Below are positions 54,301-64,000 of a stretch of DNA of 64,000 nt, piece by piece. How positions within the stretch are numbered: the stretch's first letter is position 1; each line of letters opens with the position of its first letter. This DNA is from Campylorhamphus procurvoides. Taxonomy: Eukaryota; Chordata; Aves; Passeriformes; Dendrocolaptidae. A model generated the notes under the pieces. That model was given only the letters and a program-made list of their open reading frames with translations, made no database searches and was not told the origin of the DNA. The position numbers were made by a program, and so were the translations under genes. Location of the stretch: positions 751,116-815,115 of the forward strand of contig WBMV01006429.1 of NCBI GenBank assembly GCA_013396655.1, read 5' to 3'.

Positions 54301-57300
54301 AAGCTGTTTAGTTTTTGCCAGCGTATGTAAAACAAGACTTTTCTATCTGCATTGTAGATTGTTTGTGGACACTTCCAGATTCTTGTGCTTTCTGCAGTCA
54401 TTCTGGGGACTGAACTCTCATTGATATTGAAAGAGGTTCCGTGATCAGGACACGGGCAGGAATTTGAGTGTAGGAGCCCACGGTGTGGTTTGGAGTAGTG
54501 AATTGCTTTTAGTTTGGAGATGACTGGGACACCTGGGAAGAGCAATTGTACATTAAGGGAACAATTACACATCTTCCTGGTGACATCAATGAGAGATTTG
54601 CCTTCAACCTTTCACAGAAGATTTTTTAGCTTTAATTTGGGACAATAAAGGGGTTTTTCAAAAGCACTAAAAGCCAGTGGGAGCTTGTTAGCTGCTCCTT
54701 ATGCCTTTAAAAACCCCTACACCAAAAGTGATAGCTAAGAACATGAAATGGAAGTAAATAAAATGCATTTTCATTGCTGTTTTGAGTTACATAATTCTTG
54801 TTTCTTGATTTGTTAGTTGATATGAATTTACATGGATTTAATCTATATGGTGACCAAGCAAATGGTGAGTAACTGGTGCAGATGCCAAGTGTAGCCACAA
54901 GTGATGTGTAGGTGTAGACCCTAAGCAGGTACCAAGTTCACTGCCTCCAGCCCTCAGCCTGTGCACACCCAGCAGGGTGGCCATCCCAGCACTGACCAGC
55001 ACACAGCTCGTGGCCCCAGCAAAGGGTAAGCCCAGGGACACCCAGCCATGGATAAGAACCCACAGACATCACCCTCCCTGTGTGGAGCACAAAGCACATC
55101 CCCTCTCTTGTAGGGAATATTGGAGCAAGGATTCCTGCAGCTCTAGGGCACCTTGTGCAGGGCACATTGCACCTGGACCCTCTCCCAAGCTCTCTGGCAG
55201 CAGCTGCAGTGAAGCAAAAAAACTAACAGAGGTTTTTTGATCTGCTCAGTGCACAAAGAATGACTCCCTCCTGTATTCTCTAAGATCCAGGCCACAAAGA
55301 ACCCCCGGTATCACCTGTTTGATATCGTGGTCAGGCTCTTCATTTCACCTAAGATGCCTACACAGAACCCAGCAACTTGCTTGGGGCTGAAGCATTTCCT
55401 CCAGAAATGATCTGTTAAATCCAAAAGGCACTAAGGTGATGGGGATTACATCCCTGGCCTGGTTAGGCTTAACCAGTCTCACCAATAAAGATCCACAGCT
55501 GCTTATTTGAGTTTGTGTAGCTTCAGCTTTGCCCATTGGATGGATATTTGTACATATTTCTCTGTTCAGTTTAAGAGCTTGTTAATGGAAAGTATCTCCT
55601 CCCTATGAAGGAATCTGGCTGCCTCCTGATCTTCATTGTAAGCTGAACAGACTCGGCTGTAAGCCATCCTTATCCTCTTTGAAATACAATTTTTTATGGC
55701 TCTCCACTGCATAATCTCTGGGTTTTTTAACATCTTCAAAAATGTGAACTGTGGAATAGTTTGCAGTTTTTAATTGATCTCACGGTGGCATATGCAGATA
55801 TCAAAATAATATTGCTTTTATTCATTACCCTGCTCTGCATGGGATGTGCCTGAGATAAAGAAAGATACTGGAAAGGGGGAGAGAATGAAGAGGAGTGTGC
55901 AGAGTTAGCGAGTTTACAGTTAAAACCATGTAACCCAAGAAGAAGTAAAAAGTGAATGAAACCCACAAACCAAGACAATGAAATACTCCAAACTCCCGAG
56001 TTCTAGGAATCCCAACAGCAAAATTATGTACTCTGTTGTTTAAGGAGGGACTTCAGCAGAGCCCTCCCTGTCCTGCAGCTCTGCACTGGAAGTGTTGCCA
56101 TGGTTTGTGTTTCCAAATTCAGCAGTGGAGGCTTCCTGGGAGTTTGGGTTCCACAGTGACAAAGTGCTGGCACATCTTCAGGCACAGACCCAGAGCAGGA
56201 CCCAGAGGTGCTGCCCCTCCAGGGGAAAAAGCTTCTCTTGTTGTAGAAATAAGCCCAGGCAGTCAGTCAGGGCTGTCCTGTCCAGCCCAGAGCTGCTGTT
56301 CCCACCCCAGCAGCACCCACAAGGGGAGCTTGGCTTTGTCTCCTCTGCAGGTTCCAAGTCCTCCTGTCTGAGCAGACAGTTCCCAGCAGCTTCTTTCCTC
56401 TTTAGGGCTGTGTCCTTTTTTTCTTTGTTTTCAGCCAGTTCCTTCCACCCTTTTAATGTGCATGTGCAATGCAGGTACAGAGTGGAGAGCCACGTTAGGA
56501 CAGGGGTTTGCCCTCCTGCATGCGACCAGGCACACGAGCAGCACAAGCAGTGAACACTGTCCATTCCCAGCCACTGCCTCCATCAAATCCTGTTGTTACC
56601 ATGCAGATTTTAGGGGTTTGGAGCTTTACAATATTTTCCAAGTCCGTAAATGTCAGAATCCAGTATAAAAAAAGGTCAATATATTACTGTCGAAAGGTTT
56701 TTTTTTTCCCCTTTTTTTATACAAAAATTAAAAAGATCAAAAATATATCACATTATTTACAGATTGTGCTTCATGCTTAGGGATCACTGCAAAAGAACAC
56801 ACAGACAAACATTTTCATCAGAGAAATGCTCCATTCATTACACTTACCAACCTTATTGTTAGTATTGTAAGGATTGGCATTCAGATTCCTTTTAATATTA
56901 GCAGGACATCCAAATGATTGACACAGAATTAAAAGCTTTGATGTACTAAGGGTGTGCTCACATTCTAACAGAGGGTTTGCAACCAGTTAGTAACATGCTT
57001 GCTGTGCCCACATACAACATGTTTGCAGCTGGGTTAGTAATTCCACTGGGATTCAGTGTCATACCCTGGTCAGAGAATGAGCATCCTCCTCCAAGCCTGG
57101 ATTACTCCTCCAAGCCTGGATTAAATCCTCATTTTATGGGGGAAAAATGTCTTTGCTCACTGTCCCAGGCTGCCCTCAGCACTCACAACCCCTGGGTGCA
57201 TGGGACTGTAGGAATTACCTGCACCCAGGGCTGCTGATGGGAGCACTGAAGCAGTGGGGTGGCTGGGGGTTATAATCACAGTGGCAGAAGAGTCTTGGTT

Positions 57301-60300
57301 TGGAAATAAATGTCTGTAATTCTGCAACAAAGCAGAAAGCCACTGTAAAATGTCATCTGGAGGGTATGGGCTGAGTAAGGCCCGGGAGCACGTGGGGCAG
57401 CCCTGCCATGGGTGGGTCCTGAGCTGCCTGGGCCATACTGAAAGCCTGTAAAAAGGCATTTGACTGAGAGTATTGTACAATAGTGGGGTTTTTGTGCTTA
57501 GCAAGTTCTTGGTGTTCCCAGCACCAGTGGGACAAGACATGAAGCTGGTGGGATCCTGCTCTGCCAAGGCATGACCTTGTGCCTGCCAGGCACACCCCCA
57601 GGGCCCAAAGGACGTGCAGAGTTACACACAGTCACCATCAGCCAGCAGAGTCACTCAGGGCCTGCTCCAGGACATACAGGTATTGATCTCACTGTACCTT
57701 ATGCCAACATCCTGCTACTGGCAGTCCGTCTGGTCCCTGCAAAAGGGAATGGACAGAGTCAGTTTTCTTGGCAGTGGCTTAAGAGTCAGCCCCAAAACCC
57801 TGAAGGTCAGGGATCACAACAATGAAAGGTTTCACAGCACTCTTAATCACCATGCCAAACCCATTTACTGTATATGCACAACAATAAATATGCAGCAATT
57901 AATCCATATGTCACACAAACACAAAACTGAATACACCCCAGGGTAAAAAAATAGGTATCTACACTTTCTTTTTTCCTTTAAACAAAAAAGAAAATGTGAA
58001 CAAATACAAAGATTTGAAACCACAGTTCATTAACTTCATACTCTGTTTTATAAGGTAGTGGTTTTTGCAATCAGACATATATATGGAAAGCATGATGTGG
58101 AAATGTTCTTTTTGTTAAAATGTGCTTTTTCAGTTTGGGGGAGGTGATGTAGGTATTTTTTTCCTGGTTGGTATCCTAATTGTGTTAACTTTGATCCTGC
58201 AGTATTTAGTTTCTTTAAGAAATCTTGAGTTACTGAACTGAATGAGATAGGATGAGTTGTGGACTATGCAAAGGGAGTGAAAATACTTGTCTTGTTCCAA
58301 TGGAGATTCAAGAAATGTACAAAAATCAGCCAGCCAGAGAAGAGCTCCCTGACCAGGAGGAGAACACTGAGAAGGAAGGAGCCCCTTAGAAGAGGAACGG
58401 GCTCTGTGTGACCAGCTCTTTCAAGACACTTTAGAAGAAGTAGCTGACTTGAGCTGCCTTTGCTGGTGCTGGATTTTTTTCCAGGCTCTTGGATCTCCGA
58501 TTCCCTGACTTTCTGCATGTAGAGCCACAGAGAGCAGCCATGCCCTGAGCCTTCCCTCAGAGCCACCTCTCCGAGGATGTGTGTGCAGCACAGGGAGCTG
58601 CCCCTGCAAACAGAGGTCAAAATGCAGTTTTACATTTTTTACTGTAAATGTCAGTCATCACATTTTTTGTATTCTGTATTGATTTTATATGTAAAATAGC
58701 CTATGCCCAATAAAACAGATGCAGTGAAGTAAGGTTACCCTCTCCAGCTACTCCCAGTGTAAGAAGTTGAGTTATTTTCACACGTTTTCCTGCAACATTA
58801 GTCAGAAAACACAAATCTGCAGATGTGGTCAATATTTTGATCTATAACTGTCCATAAGAAACGTGCAACTTGTACATTTGCCTGGGGTGAAGGGCACAGG
58901 AGACAAGGTGCAGAGCAGTTGTTTAACCAAGGAAGATCCTGCCCTGCTGTTAAGGCACACCCTGACAGGGATGGTCACGGGGCTGATTTCTGCCCTGGGT
59001 TTTTCTCCTTCCTGTACACTCAGAACACTTATTTTGGCCATCAGAAAACTCCACATCTTTCTGCCACCTTTCACTTGAGTGATTCCAAAATGCCTGGTCA
59101 AGAAGAGCTTTGTGGCCTCTGTGTAAGGCTCGTGCTGATGCTCCTGGACCAAAAGCCATCAGAGAGCCCAGAAAGCCTCCACCACATGGTGGGGTGGAGA
59201 ACAAAGTCAGTGTTCCAACCAACATGTGATGACCTTTGCATGCCTGAACAGGGAGATGGGAAGGGCTTTGCTAACCAGGCATGTTGCAGTTGTGTTCTGG
59301 AGAAATCACCTACTGCAGTTTGCAATGCCTTCAGTATAGATGGGTCCTGGAGAGTTAGGATGGGAGATGCTTGGTAAATAGAACATCTCTGGGGAGTAAA
59401 TATGAAGAGCTGGAGCAGGCCCTGCTGTCAGGAATTGGTTTCTTTGACACATCTGAAAGTAATTTAACTTTCTGAAAGAGAAACAGCTTACTGCCCTTTT
59501 GTTTCTCTGAGGACAACTGCAAATCATCTGACATGCAGCATTTTCTGTGGCTAAAAAATTGAAAATAAAACAATGATCTCTTCTAACTAGTCGTGCAGAG
59601 CCCTTTTGGGGAGCAGAGCATGAACCTTCCTGCACAACCAGCAGACCCAACCCGAGCTCTCTGGTGACTCTGCAAAGCCCCCAGTGCTGGTGACCCCACT
59701 CTGCAGGGCTGCCCCTTCCTTTGAGAGAAGCTTTTCAAACCCCAGCTGGGAATGGGACTCACAGGGCTGCACCAGCAGGAGGGGAACCAAACTGGCCCAC
59801 AGATGCTGAGAGAAACCATAACTAACTTAGAGCATCTGTTGCCATAAAGGGACCAGTATATCCCTTGCGTGATCTGCCATGGTTCACACTCCTTATCTAA
59901 AGTCATTTTGACTGGGAGGAAGCAGGCACAAAGCAGTGGCAATCCCTCCCCAAATGCAGAGTGAAACATCCCATTCCAGCCCTGCTGCCTTGTGTCCTTC
60001 CTCTCCCTGGAGGGATTTGCTCCTCGGGGCAGGGCTGGGCACAGAACACACAACAAGCCATGCAGGACAGACAGAGAGCAGATACTGTACCAAAGGGCAG
60101 GGCAGGCTCACCCCGGGCAGGGCTGGCAGCCCTGGCTCCCTTTTGCTGCCTGCACTGCTATGATCTCCCTGTTTGGAAAAGGAACTGCTGGTTGAGAATG
60201 ATAAAGCACCAGAAGTTACTCAGACAGACGCCCACATTTCAGCAGAGGAGGAGGAAGGGTCTAGAGCTTCCCTACTCCTTTTCTGATGACACAGCAAGTC

Positions 60301-61485
60301 AGCAGAGTGGTTTTATGGTAGGGAACTCACAGACACGCAGTCTGTCATCTGGGAAAGATCTTCTGTACACAAACCAGAGATTCACAGTGAAAGAGGTAAG
60401 GGGTAAATCACCCAGCATTGGGAGGGAGGAAAGAATTAATTGTAGTTCACGTTCAGTCTCCTGGCAAAATAAAGCATATTGACTAAGGGAGCCTTTTGCT
60501 GGTATAGAGGGGCTGCCCAACAGCTTTGGCTGCCTTAGCTGTGCTGGCAGGGTGAGGAAAAGTCACACATTTAGACAAAAAATGGCATTTTGGATCATGT
60601 TGGAGCAAGTACCTGGCACTATTGGGTGCCTCTGAACTGAGGTCTAAACAGCTACATTAAAGTTATTTCAGCTCAATATGTAATACTTTTCATCCTGCAC
60701 CCTCAAAGCACTTTAGGGGAAGGATCTCTCTGGTTTTAGTCATTATATGAAAAACAGTAATGAAAAGGAGGTGAATTTTACCAGGTCAAATGACTTACAG
60801 ACCAATCTAGATGTTTTTTCTGGGCTCTCTGAAGTGAGTGAGAGGGTCTGGAGGTGGCCTTGGGAGAGGAAGGTTCCCCAGGCTCCAGCACCCCGAAGCT
60901 TTCCTGGAAAGCCTTTGTACACACTGCCCAGTGGTGGCCCAGGCTGTGTCTGAGAAGGGACAATCTGAGAGGCACTTCTGGCAGCCTGAGGAGTTCCAAC
61001 TCACACATCCCTTACCTCTGGCAGAACTGATGCCATCAACTCCAACACACTTCCCCAGGCTCATCCCTCACTCCCTGTGCTTGGATGCAGGGACAGAGCT
61101 GACCTTGTTTCCCAGTCACCTCCCATCCACTGCCCCCATTGCTCCCTGATTTCAAACACTCAGAAGCCAGGCCTGCAGCTTCACACCATCTCCTGAAGAG
61201 CTCTACTGAGGTCCATTGTTCCTGACTACAATAAGAAGGTCTCTACACAAAGATCCTTTATTTTTACTGCTGTGGCTTGTTCCCATCTGGCCAGTGAGGA
61301 GCCCTTACAGCGAGCAGAGAACTTCCAGCAGTGCAGATAAACCAGTAAGAAAAGTGAGAAAACAATAACCATCTGCTCTGATTTACTGCGAGAGAGAGAG
61401 CTCCCAAATCCTCCTCCCTCCTTCTCCCTGGTTCCTTTGCAGCCCCAGCACTGTGTGTTTAGGAGGAGTGAAATGAAGGGCATAC
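48384..61485. other. Interval between PHYKPL and COL23A1 exons
   Basis: No gene is recognised on either strand. The region from about 57 to 61 kb should hold the last coding exon and 3' UTR of COL23A1 (minus strand), but I could not find a convincing match to the conserved C-terminal DGLPVQGCW-type sequence. One short CR1 fragment occurs at 53.4 kb. A/T-rich simple runs occur at 50,885 and 56,690. The open frames (up to 173 aa) match no family and lie over each other in several frames. Confidence 0.5.
53430..53505 (-). mobile_element. Short CR1 LINE 3' fragment (antisense)
   Basis: It reads 'aatcacagaatggtgtgggt' followed by 'gaaggaactttaaaggtcat' and 'cccctgccatggg'. This is the terminal part of a CR1 3' end, reverse complemented, and strongly 5'-truncated. 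Confidence 0.75.
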
Positions 61486-63537
61486 CACAGGACAAGGCTG
61501 ATCCAGTCCAGGGGGGCCTGGTTCCCCCTTCTGCCCTTTGGCTCCTTTTCTCCCGGGGATTCCTCGCTCACCCTGTCGGCACAACAGCAAAATATCAGGA
61601 ACAAAGAGAAGAAACACCTTTGCACTTGGAGAATCCCACTCCTCACCCAGAGCAGAGTATGGCCTTAGCTGAATAATTAAATCACTGGGAAAATCTTCAT
61701 TTAAAACTGGATAGAGACACTGGAAGAGGTAATTTTTTAGCAATTGCCTAAATGACCAGTTTCTGCTAAACCCCAGGTTGGTATCTGACAGCAAGTGGGA
61801 GCAGCAACCTCCAGCCACTGCCCTGGCTCAGGTGGGCATCCCTTTGCAGCAAACTCTTTGCCTCAGATGCATTTTCAAGCTCTATAAACCCAAACCTGCC
61901 ATTCTTTGCAACCTGGAGCTGTCAGGCTGCTCCATTTCCCCACAGTGGTTGTGCTGGGGTGGGGGCCAGGCTTACAGAAAGCACTTCCAAGTGGGTAGGA
62001 ATGAAGTGCCTGTCCTGCCCTGCAAGGAATGGGCAAGTCCTTGTGCTGTGGAAAAGGCCTTCCAGCAGTGACTGGAGAGGGGACAGCACCCAGGGCCACA
62101 GGGAGCAGCCTCTCCTGCCCCACGAGCATCTCTACAGCCATAACCCACTCACCTTCTCTCCTCTTTCACTCCTCTCTCCTTTCTCTCCTCTGAGGCCTGG
62201 GAAACCCTATCACAGCAATTTTTTCGTGGGGAAAAAAGAGAGAAAGAGAAAGAAAAAAGGTTTTTTTAAGTGTAGTGTGTGAACATCCTGGCATCTCAGA
62301 TCAGCATGAGCCACTTCCAGCCATCAGCCCATCCTGCCATGGGGAAGGATGACATTTTCTTCCTGTTGACTTGGTACATGTCAGCAATTTCTTGTGAAAG
62401 CTGGTGTGTTTCACCACACCTCAGTAATGTTACAGAGAGTTTCATTTCACTGAATCCAGTGCAGATATTTTTGATTGGAAAGGGAACTTTAGCTGAGCAG
62501 TGGAAGTAGCCCAGTACTGGTCTGAATTCAGCCCTTTCCTACAGGCACCATTCCATGGGCACTGTGTTTAAGGGAGAGCAGGCTACATATTTTCCCAACA
62601 GTCTCAAGTTACATGCGTGTTACCCATGTTTATACATGAATAATTAGTGGTTTCCATACTCACATCCAATCCTGGCTCCCCAGGCTTTCCCTGCAGTCAT
62701 AAAAATAAAAAAGAAGAAGTGCTGTATTGAGTAGACAGACTCACACCAAACTTACACTCTGGTAGTGAGAGCAGAGGCTCACTCAGCACTCCTGGGGCTG
62801 GAACCTGCTCCTGGTGATCCACCAGGATGGTGCTGGGCTCACCATGGCAGGATTTCCCACCTCTCTTTTAGGATGACAGCCCAATGCCACCCTCCTGTCC
62901 CACCCCAAGGATTACCTTCTCTCCTTTGGTGCCAGGCAGACCGATGAGCCCAGGCACCCCTGGGAGACCCTGGAGTGAAAAGGAAACAAGGCATTGTTGG
63001 ATGAGGTTCCTCCCCACAGCCAGAAATGACATTGGGGAAAACAACTCACAGCAGGTCCAGTGTCACCGTGGTCCCCCTTCTCACCACTGTCACCTTTTTC
63101 TCCCTTGGCCCCGTCCAAACCCTGCACAAATGAAATGTTTATCAGCCAAGGGGATGGGGCAGCCACCACCTCCCTGCCCCTTCTCTGGGTGCTTTCACCC
63201 ACCCTGCTGGGGACGTTTTCCTCTTGGCCAAATAAGAAAATGGTTGAAAATGCAGGTTGGGGCCTTTTGGTTTGGAACCCCTGACTCACATGTGCTGCCA
63301 GGAGGGTTTTAGATCCTACATGTGTTTGGAAGGACAAACTGCTTGTTTTCTGAAACCCCAACTGCTGAACAGTAACCAAGGGATGTGTTGTGACAACAGT
63401 GACAAAAAAAATATTAAAAAATCAGTCTCCAGAGCTGACAGGCCTTTGTGAGCCTGTAAATAATGCACTGGCAGCTGGGAAACTGGGTGACATTTAATTT
63501 ATTGACTTACTTTAGGCCCCTGGATTCCTGGAGGACC
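61486..63537 (-). CDS. COL23A1: COL23A1, collagen alpha-1(XXIII) chain, 3' part (partial, exits right edge)
   Basis: Five confident minus-strand exons: 63,537-63,511 (GPPGIQGPK), 63,121-63,050 (GLDGAKGEKGDSGEKGD.., 24 aa), 62,969-62,916 (GLPGVPGLIGLPGTKGEK), 62,690-62,664 (GKPGEPGLD) and 61,572-61,486 (GERGIPGRKGAKGQKG.., ending PPGLDQPCPV). Each has AG/GT borders, starts with a whole Gly codon, and is a multiple of nine or three nt, as in collagen genes. The chain is a transmembrane collagen, shed or retained at the cell surface. The final motif GLDQPCPV matches the end of the last triple-helical block of COL23A1. Downstream the gene should encode a short Cys-containing tail, not found here. 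Placement next to PHYKPL on the same strand matches the human order. It cannot be confused with other collagens given the GLDxPCP ending plus synteny. The window contains only the C-terminal part. Confidence 0.9.
62153..62187 (-). other. COL23A1: Weak candidate COL23A1 exon (purine-rich)
   Basis: On the minus strand a polypyrimidine/AG acceptor precedes a purine-rich stretch that can read GEKGERSERGEK and ends in AAG|GTGAGT, in phase 0 with the following exon at 61,572. The incoming phase does not fit the exon at 62,664, and the stretch has a Gly-X-Y interruption. Either an intermediate exon is missing from my model, or this is a purine-rich simple sequence. Confidence 0.3.
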
Positions 63538-64000
63538 CTGTGGGAAAGACAATGGTGCATTTGAAAAAAAAAACCCAGAATTTATAAACACACCCTAGAG
63601 TTTCCTTCCCAAACCACTTCTTGATGAAATTATGGTCTGACAATGGCCAGCCCAGCATTTCTTTTCTAGACAGGTGGCAGTTTATTTGGTTCTCTGAAGC
63701 CAAATCAGAGGGAAGGGGAGCTGAGAAGGACCACTTGGTGTAACATGGGGCAATAAAGCTCTGCAACAAGAGCTTTGGGGAGTGAGAGCTCCCCAGATTT
63801 TACTGGAGCAAATGACAGCCAGCTCTGGAGGGTGGCACTGTGCCACCCTGGCCTTCCATGCCTGGGCATGGCCAGGACACCTCCCAGGGTATGAAGCCCA
63901 CCTGGTTTTGAAACACAGTCTCTCAAGGTCAATCTTGGACCCAGCACAGGCATCTTGGCCTTCCCAATGTCCTTGACAGCTCCTTTGGGAGCATTTTAGG
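63538..64000 (-). other. COL23A1: COL23A1 intron, to window edge
   Basis: No further Gly-X-Y exon was recognised between 63,538 and the right edge. The stretch is presumed intronic because upstream COL23A1 exons lie beyond the window. Confidence 0.6.

Overview
This window is vertebrate nuclear DNA, most likely from a bird and possibly a songbird. Three observations support that. Several copies of CR1 LINE 3' ends are present, with the avian signature of an 'atcacagaatggt..gggttggaa' head followed by 'ccctgccatgggcaggga'. All genes are split into short exons with GT/AG boundaries. The order HNRNPAB(+) / PHYKPL(-) / COL23A1(-) matches the human 5q35.3 order. No operons, CRISPR arrays, prophage or other prokaryotic features are present.

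Layout. Positions 1-15,591 contain no gene I can support. They hold a near-identical 2.3-kb tandem duplication (3,769-6,039 and 6,124-8,426) whose edges are single N bases, plus a few stretches that look like conserved non-coding DNA. Positions 15,592-21,391 (minus) hold a complete five-exon NME5 (nucleoside diphosphate kinase-like radial-spoke protein, 206 aa). Positions 21,392-30,770 are intergenic, with CR1 fragments, a small GC-rich promoter-like island at about 22.5 kb carrying two AAGATGGCG motifs, and three tandem-repeat tracts. Positions 30,780-37,710 hold HNRNPAB (plus): CpG-island promoter with TATA-like and CCAAT boxes, a probable non-coding first exon, seven coding exons and a 3' UTR with two AATAAA signals. 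Positions 41,252-48,083 (minus) hold PHYKPL, converging on HNRNPAB. Eleven coding exons are intact, but exon 1 is cut by a single-N assembly join. Positions 48,384-61,485 are intergenic apart from the undetected 3' end of COL23A1. Positions 61,486-63,537 (minus) hold five confident COL23A1 triple-helix exons; the gene continues off the right edge.

The genes are not a functional pathway. NME5 acts in cilia, HNRNPAB in RNA binding, PHYKPL in hydroxylysine catabolism and COL23A1 in the extracellular matrix. The biology is ordinary conserved vertebrate gene content. The most useful discoveries are assembly-level: all seven N bases are single, five of the seven abut duplicated sequence, and two of the seven damage the first coding exons of HNRNPAB and PHYKPL. 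I did not find a previously undescribed biological system. The best leads for new biology are candidate conserved non-coding elements, a CTCF-like site in NME5 intron 1, and the NME5-HNRNPAB junction, which joins genes that lie far apart on human 5q.
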